The notes under the pieces: generated by a model | Databases searched by the model: none | Told to the model about the DNA's origin: nothing | The model's input: the letters and a program-made list of their open reading frames with translations, nothing else | IMG/VR virus record: IMGVR_UViG_3300047476_001203 | Span: 51,207-115,206 of that record | Source: a virus | Strand: one strand, 5' to 3' | Length of the DNA: 64,000 nt | Made by a program: the position numbers and the translations under genes | Shown: piece by piece, positions 33,567 through 42,763 of the stretch | How positions within the stretch are numbered: the first letter of the stretch is position 1 | Layout of the letters: every line of letters begins with the position of its first letter

Positions 33567-35020
33567 TAAATAATATTGGGTTTAACATCTGAAACGTACT
33601 CACCAGGTTCGAAGTGTGTTATTGCACCATCCGTAACTTGAACATTAGGTATTGAATAATCAACTTTGATTGAATCGTACCATTCAATTAGTTCAGGGTC
33701 ATTGAACGTTGCTCTGAAATCTTTATTTCTTCTGACATCATATTGTTCGTAGAAACTCTTAAAGTCGTGCCATTGTTTGTCTTTATCCAATTCTGTTTGG
33801 TTGTGACCTCTTTCAACAACTTCAATGTAGTCAATCAATCTTTCGATTTGTGCCTTCTCGTGAATACTAAATAAAGGACTCTCTTTATGTTCAGTATACC
33901 AATTCTTTAACTTAAGATGTAACTTAGATTTGATATTATCAGGTAATGATAATGGTGACATAAATGACGGCCATCTTAGGATGTTGAAATCAACGTTTGG
34001 TCTATTTGGTCCGTACTTCTCTTTTAATACTATCATATCATCTAAGAATTCAGTTATACTGAATAAACAAAGACTATTAATTGTCATCATAATGGTTAAT
34101 GAACGGAACTTAGCGTTCTCAATAAACTTAACCATATTAGCTCTCCAAATGTCATATTTTAGACCATCTCTGATATAGTCAGCGTGAACACCGAATGATT
34201 CATTACTTGTGTACAAATCAAATTCTTTAATTGGTAACTCGTGAGAGATACTAATTAGTTTAAACAACGTAGCTTCATTTAATCCAAGATTTGAGTTAAC
34301 TGCAAGTCTTAAGTTTTCAGAAGGATGTTGTTTCATCACATCAATGAAATTCCAAAAGTTACGACTTTGTGATGGTTCACCACCAGTAACTCTAATCTCT
34401 TGTAAAGTTTTTGATAACTCAGGCCACCATTCTAAAAACGCTTGTACGTATGGATTATTTTCGTTGTGTTTTCCAAATTTTTCAGACCAAGAACCATCCG
34501 CATAATATGCACCTGCACTACTTGTTTTGAACTTTTGATATGCTCCGTTCTCTTTGATATCTTTTGCCCAAGTTGTACTATAACCTGAGTTACAATAACT
34601 ACAAGCAAAATTACAAGTACGGTCAAAACTAACTTCAACAGTTTTTAATAAGATGTCTTCTTCCCAAGGAATCTCTTTAAGTGCTGCTATTTCTTCTTCA
34701 GTATAGATTAAACTCTTATATACCCTATCAGAAATGTTATCACGACCAATATCTTCAATCTTCCAACAATATGAACATTCAGCAGGTCTGATACCTGTTA
34801 ACATCATCTTTCTTGCAATCTTCTTGTGTCGAGTATTATGTAACGCTGAAGGATTTGTTTTAATCTCTTCTAAATCAATAGGGTGTGGTAAAGGAAGATG
34901 ACAGGAATTTGTGTATCCGTGTCCTAAATGTAAACTAGCATTGTACCACTTAGCAGCACAGAAACTTTTACTAATACAGTTTAGATTTTTATTCCTCCAT
35001 TCTCTTAGTTCGTCGGACAT
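33566..35020 (-). CDS. Radical SAM protein, twitch type
   Basis: This 484-aa protein has the 4Fe-4S motif C136-N-F-A-C140-S-Y-C143 and the SAM-binding TGGEP at 212-216. The N-terminal region carries further Cys residues (15, 21, 40, 82, 85) in a pattern typical of twitch-domain radical SAM proteins from phages and marine bacteria, which may bind another cluster. No function is established for this group. It is 45% similar in layout to 35784-37202 by eye only; I did not compute it. Ends K-P-N-I-I. Preceded by a candidate promoter. Confidence 0.85.
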   Translation of the reverse strand: MSDELREWRNKNLNCISKSFCAAKWYNASLHLGHGYTNSCHLPLPHPIDLEEIKTNPSALHNTRHKKIARKMMLTGIRPAECSYCWKIEDIGRDNISDRVYKSLIYTEEEIAALKEIPWEEDILLKTVEVSFDRTCNFACSYCNSGYSTTWAKDIKENGAYQKFKTSSAGAYYADGSWSEKFGKHNENNPYVQAFLEWWPELSKTLQEIRVTGGEPSQSRNFWNFIDVMKQHPSENLRLAVNSNLGLNEATLFKLISISHELPIKEFDLYTSNESFGVHADYIRDGLKYDIWRANMVKFIENAKFRSLTIMMTINSLCLFSITEFLDDMIVLKEKYGPNRPNVDFNILRWPSFMSPLSLPDNIKSKLHLKLKNWYTEHKESPLFSIHEKAQIERLIDYIEVVERGHNQTELDKDKQWHDFKSFYEQYDVRRNKDFRATFNDPELIEWYDSIKVDYSIPNVQVTDGAITHFEPGEYVSDVKPNII

Positions 35021-35052
35021 ATTTTTGGTTTTTAATTATAATATACGGAAAA
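35021..35052 (-). promoter_or_regulatory. Candidate promoter before the radical SAM gene
   Basis: On the sense strand, TTTTTTCC precedes TATATTAT (35038-35045) and then ATTAAAAACC. Nearly the same string precedes the Hc1-like gene at 62051 (TTTTTTCC, TATATTAG, ATTAAAAACC). No clear TTG at -33 is present here. The strong match between two distant upstream regions is the main support. Confidence 0.45.
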
Positions 35053-35056
35053 AATC

Positions 35057-35800
35057 TTATAAAACGAATTTTTCAGGTACTTTTTCCAAGAAATTATTAT
35101 TTTTAGATTCATCGAAAATAATTCCGATGTTATTAATTGTATTAAAGTTGTATAGACAAAGAATGTCTTTGTAATTTGGATTAGATATTAATTTCTCTCC
35201 TTGAGTTTCATAAATTGATTTTGCCACTTTAATATCTGAAGTTCCTCTTACAATTGAAAAATGATATATGTCATATTCTCCGTGATGTCTATGTTCCTCC
35301 ACGGGTGAGCCAGGATTAGCACATCCTAAGAACAGACCGCTATATTGATAATCATCAATTAAATTGTTTTTAAATCTTAGTTTATTGGAGACTTCGAAAT
35401 TCACATATAAAGTAAATGAGTTTCCTTGTCTTGCAATTGAAATTTTAACTGGTCTGTTCAAGTCGGTATGCTTTAATCCGTTGAAAGATGCGAAATTAAA
35501 ATCATCCCAAGTATTATCGTCTCCCTTTGTCCAAAATTCAAATGCAAGAATTTTACTTTCATTATTATAAGTTACTCCGATGTTTTTACCGGGTTTACCA
35601 AATAAAGTACAAATGGGGTCTCTTCTATAAAGGTCCAATAATCTAATTTCTGCGGTGATTATGTACGAATCCTCATACAGAAAAGTTTTTATTTCCTCGA
35701 TATCAGTTTTGTTGAATTGAGTTACATATTGATTATCGTGGTGAGTATCTAAATCCCACTTATACATTACCCAAAAAGGTTCTTTATACTTTATTCTCAT
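35057..35800 (-). CDS. Lectin-like (LamG/concanavalin A-like) protein
   Basis: This 247-aa protein has beta-sandwich features: SYIITAEIRLLD, ILAFEFWTKGDD, KISIARQGNSFTLYVNF and GEYDIYHFSIVR, matching LamG-like laminin/concanavalin folds also seen fused to the GT7 enzymes nearby. No signal peptide. It overlaps the upstream radical SAM gene by 17 nt and may bind the glycan or peptide that the radical SAM proteins act on (inference). Confidence 0.6.
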   Translation of the reverse strand: MRIKYKEPFWVMYKWDLDTHHDNQYVTQFNKTDIEEIKTFLYEDSYIITAEIRLLDLYRRDPICTLFGKPGKNIGVTYNNESKILAFEFWTKGDDNTWDDFNFASFNGLKHTDLNRPVKISIARQGNSFTLYVNFEVSNKLRFKNNLIDDYQYSGLFLGCANPGSPVEEHRHHGEYDIYHFSIVRGTSDIKVAKSIYETQGEKLISNPNYKDILCLYNFNTINNIGIIFDESKNNNFLEKVPEKFVL

Positions 35801-37202
35801 CTCTGATGTTTTTTATAAATTGAGTCAATTCAGGATAGTATTCTTCACAATCCATCCCTCTTCTTATTTTATATTCGTCAATAAACTTAACAAAATCTTT
35901 TTTCTCTTTTTCAAATGAAATGTCTGAGTTAGAATCTGTTATGAATATTTCTTTTATTCTTGTTATTTTTTCAATCTCCTTGGTTGAGAATCCAACATCG
36001 TCTACTGATTGTTGTTCATAAAAATTTAAACTTCTATATGTTGAATAGAATTTCATAAACTTCTCACACCTATTAAAATATTCCACATCCAAATAATCTT
36101 TCAATACTCGGAACCCTAAAAAGTCAGGATATCTTAGATATGATGTATCCAATATGAGTGCAGAATTCCAATATCTTTCTTTATTAAAATGTTTAAGTTT
36201 TAAATCATAAACTTTTTTAATTAAAGACTCATATGAGAAGATACTGAATATGTTAAACGTTGACATAATAACAATCGTAACTTTTGGTAGGACTGTTAAA
36301 ATCTTATCAATGTTACTGAATAGTCTATCAAATTCTAATCCATATCTAACATATTCTGCTTGTTTACCATACGCGTCACAGGATGTAAAAATAATAACTT
36401 CTTTTACTCTTTCTTCACTAATAATCTTTTCTAATTTTACAATTAATTTATCAATCAATTCATCATTAACTCCAAGATTACTATTGATTGATAGTTTCAA
36501 TTGTCGGTTGGGTTCTTCCGTTTCAATAATATTTTCCAATACTCTCCAAGTATCTTTTGATAATAAAGGTTCTCCACCAGTAATTCTGAAGGTATCTAAT
36601 GTGGTGTATAATTCAGGCCACCATTCCCAAAATGCTGCAACATAAGGATTATGTTCAGTTTGTTTATATGGTCTGGTTTTATTTTCATCCATTTGTTGGG
36701 TACTGTTATAATCAGAAGATAGTTTATATCCACCGAACTGATTAATCTCCTCCATCCATTTGGTGGAATATTCAGGACCACAATACGCACATTTGAAATT
36801 ACAAGTGTTTGAAAAGTTTACCTCAACATACTTTGGATTAAAATCTGCTCTCCAATGTGACTTTGATATTTCATCAAAATAAGGTTCGGACCAAGGTTCC
36901 GCACTTTTAAAAATTCTATCTGAAAATGAATTAGAATTATCCTCAACATTCCAACAATAGCCACACTCCTTTGGTCGTTGACCATTTAACATTTCCTTCC
37001 TTGCGTACTTTTTAACATTACTATTATGTAATGCCGTATAGTTTCTTTCAATCTCTTCTAAAGGTACTTTGTGTGGGGAAGGATGGTGACAAGAGTGAGT
37101 TGTACCATTATGTAAATGCATTGTCACTTGTGTCCATTTTGCTAAACAGAAACCACAACCAACACCATTTAATTTATCTTTTGTTATGTTAAAATCTATC
37201 AT
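35784..37202 (-). CDS. Radical SAM protein, twitch type, second copy
   Basis: This 472-aa protein has C134-N-F-K-C138-A-Y-C141 and TGGEP in FRITGGEPLL, with N-terminal Cys at 16, 19, 38, 80 and 83, as in 33566-35020. The regions around HNPYV and AFxEWWPEL are nearly the same in both proteins, showing recent paralogy. It overlaps the GT7-LamG gene upstream by 4 nt. It does not carry the K-x-x-L-I end. Possible chemistry: peptide or sugar modification by radical steps. Confidence 0.85.
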   Translation of the reverse strand: MIDFNITKDKLNGVGCGFCLAKWTQVTMHLHNGTTHSCHHPSPHKVPLEEIERNYTALHNSNVKKYARKEMLNGQRPKECGYCWNVEDNSNSFSDRIFKSAEPWSEPYFDEISKSHWRADFNPKYVEVNFSNTCNFKCAYCGPEYSTKWMEEINQFGGYKLSSDYNSTQQMDENKTRPYKQTEHNPYVAAFWEWWPELYTTLDTFRITGGEPLLSKDTWRVLENIIETEEPNRQLKLSINSNLGVNDELIDKLIVKLEKIISEERVKEVIIFTSCDAYGKQAEYVRYGLEFDRLFSNIDKILTVLPKVTIVIMSTFNIFSIFSYESLIKKVYDLKLKHFNKERYWNSALILDTSYLRYPDFLGFRVLKDYLDVEYFNRCEKFMKFYSTYRSLNFYEQQSVDDVGFSTKEIEKITRIKEIFITDSNSDISFEKEKKDFVKFIDEYKIRRGMDCEEYYPELTQFIKNIRDENKV

Positions 37203-38644
37203 TTCATTTTTGTGTTGATGAACATTGTATTAGGATACAACGTCTCATCTAAATTAACAATCTCAGTTACCTCGGTTATTTTATTAAGACCCTCATCTCT
37301 ATAATTTATTTTCTTTTGTTGCATTTCGGTAACAAATCGTTTTTCATTTCTTGCGGTAGTTTCACCTTTAGCCCATTTACCGTTTACAAACCCCTCATCG
37401 ATATGTGGTAAACAATAGAATTGACCTTCTTTTCTAAATGGTAAAACGTTTTTAACAATTTCGATATCTTCTTCACCAATGATAGAATCTTTAACAATTG
37501 CCATTGAACCATTTACCTTGTTAGTAAATCCATCTTCAAAGTCATAATGTAAAACCAAATCTTCATCTTCTGTAGTGGTAAACACTTGATTGATTTCATT
37601 TGGTTTGATACATTTTTTAAAAATTTTCACTTCACCAATCTTACCTTTATAGTATGTTCTTTGGTGAGGACAATTACCTAAAACAAATGGTTTTACTGCA
37701 TCCATTCTAGCAATTTCATATTTTGCATCAAAAGGTAATTTTTCTCTAACACCTCTAACGTTTCTCTCCAATTCATCATTAATATAAAGGTACAATTTAT
37801 TTTCCTCTTGTGAGTAAGAAATTGTTACCCAAGTCCATAAATTCTCAAATCGTTTTGCCCAAAAATAATGATGTTGACTATTTCTGTCGAAGACAACCAT
37901 TGATACTGCTCTTGAGTTGTTGAATGAAACACCCCAAGTCCACATACCTTCTTTTCTTAATATTGGGTATTCTAAAAATCTATTTTGTTGGTCACCAACT
38001 AACCAAATAGGTACAACATCTTGTTGTTGTTCCGCATTGAATAATATTGAAATTGTATGGTCTGATGTGAAACAAGAACTTATCTCTCTACTTGTTGGTA
38101 TCTCAACAGCGGATGTTTTTCCGTTAAATTTAGCATACTTTTTACTTTCATATTTTTGGATGATTTTACCGGTGGTTAAACCTTCAAAATAACATCTCCA
38201 AAATAAGTCATCATCTTCTTGTCCCCAATCCCAATAATCATTTGAGTAACCATTAGTTTGATAAGCCTGTTCTTTCGTGAATAAAACAACACCACCAAAG
38301 TATTGGTCATATCCCAATCCATAATTGTATTTAGATAATTTAGTTGCAATATGCATTGGATTATCTTCAGGATATGAATAGTCAGCAAATACACCATCTT
38401 TATCATATACCAACATATCAACATCGTGCCAAGCAATGTAATCACATCCATCATTGAATGCGTAATGAGCGGCAATGTTTTTCATAGCACCTCTATTAAA
38501 AAGTTTATCATCAACCTGATGACCAACATAAAATTTGTGGTCAATATTTTGACTTGTTAGGTACTTTGATAAGTGTGGGATTAATCTTTCAATGTGTTCC
38601 TTTCTATTTCGATAAGGGATACAAATTCCTAATTTGTGACTCAT
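37199..38644 (-). CDS. GT7 (beta4-galactosyltransferase-type) enzyme fused to LamG-like domain
   Basis: This 481-aa protein starts with GICIPYRNR at 6-14, FNRGAMKNIA at 49-58, D74-V-D76, YFGGVVLFT at 115-123 and YWDWGQEDDD at 137-146, all motifs of GT7 galactosyl- or N-acetylgalactosaminyltransferases, best known from animals. Residues about 190-420 form a LamG-like beta sandwich (WTWVTISYSQ, LYLYINDEL, GKIGEVKIF). GT7 in a phage with a lectin-like tail is unusual. It is coupled to a paralog upstream by a 4-nt overlap. Likely adds a hexose to an existing sugar. Confidence 0.8.
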   Translation of the reverse strand: MSHKLGICIPYRNRKEHIERLIPHLSKYLTSQNIDHKFYVGHQVDDKLFNRGAMKNIAAHYAFNDGCDYIAWHDVDMLVYDKDGVFADYSYPEDNPMHIATKLSKYNYGLGYDQYFGGVVLFTKEQAYQTNGYSNDYWDWGQEDDDLFWRCYFEGLTTGKIIQKYESKKYAKFNGKTSAVEIPTSREISSCFTSDHTISILFNAEQQQDVVPIWLVGDQQNRFLEYPILRKEGMWTWGVSFNNSRAVSMVVFDRNSQHHYFWAKRFENLWTWVTISYSQEENKLYLYINDELERNVRGVREKLPFDAKYEIARMDAVKPFVLGNCPHQRTYYKGKIGEVKIFKKCIKPNEINQVFTTTEDEDLVLHYDFEDGFTNKVNGSMAIVKDSIIGEEDIEIVKNVLPFRKEGQFYCLPHIDEGFVNGKWAKGETTARNEKRFVTEMQQKKINYRDEGLNKITEVTEIVNLDETLYPNTMFINTKMK

Positions 38645-40065
38645 ATTCCAACGTTAATGTGTGTTATATTATTTTCTACTATTTTTCCATAAAGAACAAA
38701 ATCTAAATCCGATAACCCGTCGTTTTCGAGTAGTTCATCGTTTTTTGAAACTTCGTTATAGAATCTTAATTGATTCCACCTTGTGGCTTGGTGTTTCCAT
38801 TTATTTTGAAAGAATCCGTTTTCTTCGTGTGGTAATGAAATAAAAGTAGATTCTCTTCTATGTGGTACTTTTACTTTTCTTGAGTTGTTCAACTCCAAGT
38901 CAACAATCTCACAATTGGTTATCATACCATAATGTTGTGTACCAGTTAAATCTGCCAACCTATATCCATCGATAAATTTAGAATTATAATAAAGTACCAT
39001 ATTATAATTTTTACCAAATTCTTTCATAATTCCTTCATTATGGTGATTTGAGATTTTATAAATTTCTTCTTCAGTTAATATGTCATTAAAGACAACGAAT
39101 TTGTCAAAATAACCTTTAAAAAAACTTTGTTTTTCTTCTCTTTTTGGGTTCGCAGCTCCTATATAAAAATGTTTTTCTTTTGCGTATGGATGTAACTTAC
39201 CAAACGTTTCTGGTGAACCAATATATTCTCCGTCTTGATAAACATTTATGATTCGTTCTGTTGGGTCAACTGTTACACAAATATTGGTTTGATAATTTGG
39301 TTTAATATTTGAGTTGACATATAATGCTTGTTTGTCTTTGTCAAAGAAACAAACATTATATCTTGAGAATGAATTATATGAAATTGAGAAGTCGTAACCG
39401 GGTATTGAGAATATGGTATAATCATCGGTTTCTTTTTCGTGATTACACGTTAATTCGTCTGGAAAGAATGAAACAAAAATTGTAAGTACTTGATTCGTAT
39501 TAATTAAGTTAGGACATTCAACGTACGCATCAACACCATTGAATTTTAGTTTCTGTCCGTTAACACCAACATTTTTAATTACTAATTCATCAAGGTCAAT
39601 TTTTTTCTTAATACAACGAAGTCTTAAGTCATCGTCCTCATATCCCCAACCCCAATACTTGTTTGAATAACCGTTAATTTTCTTGAAGTCTTTCATTGGG
39701 AATAATGTAACTCCTCCGAAATACTCATCAAAAATATCTCTTGGTTTTTCGTCTTTGTTTTCTTTAAATCCTGTTGCTAAATGGACAGGAAAATCAGAAT
39801 ACGAATAGTCGACGTGAAGTGGTATCATATCTATATCGTGAAATACCACATAGTCACAATCAAGTTCCTCAGCATATTTGAATCCGATGTTTAAAAGCAT
39901 ACCTCTATTGAACAACTTCGCATCGTCTTGATTAACGATGATTAATTCAAAAGGAATTGAATGTCTATTAAGATATTTCGTTATTCTCTTTTTGAATAAT
40001 TCAAGTTGTTCCGGTCTGTTTCTATACGGAACTATAACACCAAGTTTTTTACTTTTTTTCGACAT
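38641..40065 (-). CDS. GT7-type glycosyltransferase fused to LamG-like domain, paralog
   Basis: The protein is 474 aa from the ATG at 40065; a longer version would begin at a TTG five codons upstream, which I rejected. Motifs are GVIVPYRNR, FNRGMLLNIGF, FHDIDM, YFGGVTLF and YWGWGYEDDDL, followed by a LamG-like region with QTNICVTVD, INVYQDGEYIG and YFDKFVVFND. It keeps the canonical W-G-W-G-x-E-D-D-D better than its paralog. It overlaps the small coiled-coil gene upstream by 17 nt. Confidence 0.8.
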   Translation of the reverse strand: MSKKSKKLGVIVPYRNRPEQLELFKKRITKYLNRHSIPFELIIVNQDDAKLFNRGMLLNIGFKYAEELDCDYVVFHDIDMIPLHVDYSYSDFPVHLATGFKENKDEKPRDIFDEYFGGVTLFPMKDFKKINGYSNKYWGWGYEDDDLRLRCIKKKIDLDELVIKNVGVNGQKLKFNGVDAYVECPNLINTNQVLTIFVSFFPDELTCNHEKETDDYTIFSIPGYDFSISYNSFSRYNVCFFDKDKQALYVNSNIKPNYQTNICVTVDPTERIINVYQDGEYIGSPETFGKLHPYAKEKHFYIGAANPKREEKQSFFKGYFDKFVVFNDILTEEEIYKISNHHNEGIMKEFGKNYNMVLYYNSKFIDGYRLADLTGTQHYGMITNCEIVDLELNNSRKVKVPHRRESTFISLPHEENGFFQNKWKHQATRWNQLRFYNEVSKNDELLENDGLSDLDFVLYGKIVENNITHINVGI

Positions 40066-40261
40066 CGTTAGACTTAACAAACTTATTATGGAATTCAGTT
40101 AAGTAATATTGAATTCTATTACTCCATTCTTCTTTATCCACTTCCTCAAACCAAATGGTTAATGCGTCAAGTGAGTTTGCAATTTTTTCAAGTGCTTTGA
40201 CTTTCTTCTTTTCAAGTTCCAACATTTCTTGTTGGTTGTCTTTTTTTGTTGTTTCGCTCAT
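40049..40261 (-). CDS. Small coiled-coil protein
   Basis: This 70-aa protein is highly charged and helical, beginning MSETTKKDNQQEMLELEKKK with heptad-like spacing (LEKKKVKALEKIANSL). No known motif. It sits between a glycosyltransferase and the GT7 pair with overlaps at both ends, so may act as a small adaptor. Unknown function. Confidence 0.6.
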   Translation of the reverse strand: MSETTKKDNQQEMLELEKKKVKALEKIANSLDALTIWFEEVDKEEWSNRIQYYLTEFHNKFVKSNDVEKK

Positions 40262-41115
40262 ATTGATATTATTTGTTTTATTAATTTATTCCAATTACGG
40301 TATCCTTGATATTCGGGTTGAATCATTCCTAATTCAAAATGAAATTCCTTCTTAGTTACGTTTATTTTGAATTTGGTTTTTTTCAATTCATTATACATTA
40401 ATTCATACTCAGTTGAATATGAATAATCTTGTTTTAAATCAGCAACACTTTTAATTCTTTTTATTGATGATGAGTCCCATTTAAAATGATGGACTTGGAC
40501 TGAATGTGTTTCTATTGGTGCAATTAATGGGTGGTTCCATCCTTGCCATCTCCAAGTTGTTTGACCATTTATTTTAGCATAATGTTGACCACTTGTTATT
40601 TCAACATAACCTTTCACAACACATATTTTATTAGGACAAGCATTACTCATTGGATATCTAAAAAATCCTGCGTTTGGGAACTGTTCCCAAATACTTTCGT
40701 TTGATTTTAATTCTACGAAATCACCTCCTCTCCCTATCCTATCAATAAACCCACCTCTAACAATATCCCAATTATTTCTATCGCAATCAGATATTAGTAA
40801 ATTTAAAGTATCTTCAGGATATAAATGAAATTCATCAATATCAGCAATCACCCACCAATCATTTGGTTTTTTTGATTTGACAAAATTGTAAAGTTGTGTA
40901 ACTCTTTCCCAATCAAATATTCTATCATATTGTGTTTTAACAATTTTAACATTGTCATAACCTTTGATAATGTCTTGTACTTCTTCGTGTAGTTTTGGTC
41001 TTTCGTCTGTATTGTAAATGATATAGTTTATCTCATCAACATACTTTGAATAATGTTTGATGTGATGCTCAATGAGATTTATCCCGTGACCTATAACTGT
41101 TAGTAATCTAACCAT
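40258..41115 (-). CDS. Glycosyltransferase family 2/92-like protein
   Basis: This 285-aa protein has INLIEHHIKHYSKYVDEI, then WWVIADIDEFHLYPED with D-I-D as metal motif, and GFIDRIGRGGDF, as in the GT2/GT92 group of prokaryotic sugar transferases. SVQVHHFKWD near the end supplies a late His typical of these enzymes. Overlaps both neighbours (4 nt and 8 nt). Substrate unknown. Confidence 0.7.
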   Translation of the reverse strand: MVRLLTVIGHGINLIEHHIKHYSKYVDEINYIIYNTDERPKLHEEVQDIIKGYDNVKIVKTQYDRIFDWERVTQLYNFVKSKKPNDWWVIADIDEFHLYPEDTLNLLISDCDRNNWDIVRGGFIDRIGRGGDFVELKSNESIWEQFPNAGFFRYPMSNACPNKICVVKGYVEITSGQHYAKINGQTTWRWQGWNHPLIAPIETHSVQVHHFKWDSSSIKRIKSVADLKQDYSYSTEYELMYNELKKTKFKINVTKKEFHFELGMIQPEYQGYRNWNKLIKQIISI

Positions 41116-41839
41116 TTTTTCGATTTATCAACGTTATCCCACTAGAGGATGGTTTTGTTGATAATATACGAAAATTAAAAAGATTAATCAAGTTCCACTC
41201 GGGATTTTCTTGTAGTTCTTTAATGAATTTTGCCGGACCATCGAAGCGATAATGGTCTTTTTTTGAGTCTTCAGAAACGATTAAAGTTTCTTCGTAATTA
41301 CTGTCTGTGTCGTGTATAAAGATTATACCATTATCTGATAATATTTGTGAATAAAGTTCAAAGTCTTGTTTAACACCTTCATATGAATGGTCACCATCAA
41401 TGAATAGGACATCTATTTTAATATCCTGTCTAACAAAAAAATCATAATACGCGTCGAGAGAAGTCGATTTAATAAATCTCGGATAAAAATTCTTACGGTA
41501 GAATGACTCTTCGTTATCCAAATCGTTAGGCCCACCAACACCATTACAAGCATCAACAACGTAAGTAACACCAATGTCACCCCAATTATAGTCTCCATTT
41601 CCTTCAAATATATTTTGTTTATGTAAATCAATTCTTGCCTGTGTCATAATACGTGGAATGTATCCACCACCTGAACCAATACAGACACAATTCTTAGCTC
41701 TCATATGTTGAATAATTGAGTAAACAAGAATTCCATCACCCATATGTAAATCAGTTGCCCCGTGCGTCCATCGATATGGAACAGGTTTATCATCATTGTT
41801 GGTGATGAATTTTTTAATATAGTCGTTGTTACTTATCAT
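41108..41839 (-). CDS. Class I SAM methyltransferase
   Basis: The protein (243 aa) starts at the ATG at 41839, which overlaps the upstream stop as ATGA; an extended version would need a TTG start. CVCIGSGGGYIP at about 50-61 is the SAM-binding Gly motif, and VLFIDGDHSYEGVKQDFEL near 150-168 matches Methyltransf_24-type enzymes (sugar or cephalosporin O-methyltransferase-like). It probably methylates a sugar hydroxyl on the phage-made glycan. Confidence 0.75.
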   Translation of the reverse strand: MISNNDYIKKFITNNDDKPVPYRWTHGATDLHMGDGILVYSIIQHMRAKNCVCIGSGGGYIPRIMTQARIDLHKQNIFEGNGDYNWGDIGVTYVVDACNGVGGPNDLDNEESFYRKNFYPRFIKSTSLDAYYDFFVRQDIKIDVLFIDGDHSYEGVKQDFELYSQILSDNGIIFIHDTDSNYEETLIVSEDSKKDHYRFDGPAKFIKELQENPEWNLINLFNFRILSTKPSSSGITLINRKNG

Positions 41840-42579
41840 TTCATCCAATCAGGCCAAAGTGGTTTTGGTGTGTATCTTCTACTGACACTTATCATTTTAT
41901 CTTTTAACATTTCATATAATGTTAAATCTTGTTCAATTTTAGTTTCAGATAGTTTGGCACTAATTCTTACTGATATACCTTCACCCGCACCATTAACTTC
42001 TTTATTTAAGCTAATATCACAAAATTCTTTTGCTATTTGTAATTTTTCATAATAATGGTAAAATCTTTCTTGATTAAATCCATTCTTATTTATAATTAAA
42101 AAATATTCCCAAATCGTTTCATATTCTGTGAAATTAGGACATATTTTATTTGCATAACCATAATATTTGTTCCACTCATCTCTATCAATACTAATCAATT
42201 CTTTGATGTATTTTTTCTTTGATTTGTGGTTTAATAATGTATCAATATAACTTATACCATCATTAAATTCATACGTTTTTAATTCTTTTAAAAATGAAAA
42301 ATCTGTAACGTGTGTATCGGCGTCAAGTAGTATTGAGATGTTGTGTTTATCTAAAATATATTTTGGTAATATCATCTTATCCGCATACGATTTAAATGTT
42401 CTATCGTATTGGATTATATGTAAAAGTGATGATGAATATTTTGTTGTAAATTTTTCAGGGGTATCTGTTAAGATGTAACAATGATACCCCTCATTAAGTA
42501 TATTTCGTATTTTATCAAATGTACCATTAAAATAGTACTCTTCACCAAAACAAAAAATTCCAAAACCTATGTTATTCAT
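41836..42579 (-). CDS. GT-A fold glycosyltransferase-like protein
   Basis: This 247-aa protein has SILLDADTHVTD with D-A-D as the metal motif, preceded by YADKMILPKYIL, and NGAGEGISVRISAKLS near 190-205. The pattern matches toxin- or capsule-type GT-A transferases loosely. First gene of this minus-strand run after the fibre block, preceded by an A/T-rich gap. Substrate unknown. Confidence 0.55.
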   Translation of the reverse strand: MNNIGFGIFCFGEEYYFNGTFDKIRNILNEGYHCYILTDTPEKFTTKYSSSLLHIIQYDRTFKSYADKMILPKYILDKHNISILLDADTHVTDFSFLKELKTYEFNDGISYIDTLLNHKSKKKYIKELISIDRDEWNKYYGYANKICPNFTEYETIWEYFLIINKNGFNQERFYHYYEKLQIAKEFCDISLNKEVNGAGEGISVRISAKLSETKIEQDLTLYEMLKDKMISVSRRYTPKPLWPDWMK

Positions 42580-42616
42580 AGGTAAAATTTAAATAAAAAT
42601 TTTAAAATTGTGGAGT

Positions 42617-42763
42617 TTAAATCTTTTTTAAATTATTACTATAATTAATTGCGTGTTGTTCTTCCATAAATGGATTACTCACAATTGTTTCACCGTCCTG
42701 TATGTATTTTACATACCAGCAAGTGTTTTCTAAGTAAATTTCTATATCACTAATTGTTGTCAT
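42617..42763 (-). CDS. Small 48-aa phage protein
   Basis: An ATG at 42763 overlaps the end of the upstream gene by 14 nt out of frame and opens 48 codons. It begins MTTISDIEIYLENTCWYVKY and contains QDGETIVSNPFMEEQ. The acidic, Trp/Tyr-containing sequence reads like a real small protein, and it fills the gap between the fibre block and the modification block. Function unknown. Confidence 0.5.
   Translation of the reverse strand: MTTISDIEIYLENTCWYVKYIQDGETIVSNPFMEEQHAINYSNNLKKI

Noticed and set aside
41840-41848. TTG start for the methyltransferase
   Set aside because: An ATG three codons downstream overlaps the previous stop as ATGA, the usual arrangement in this genome.
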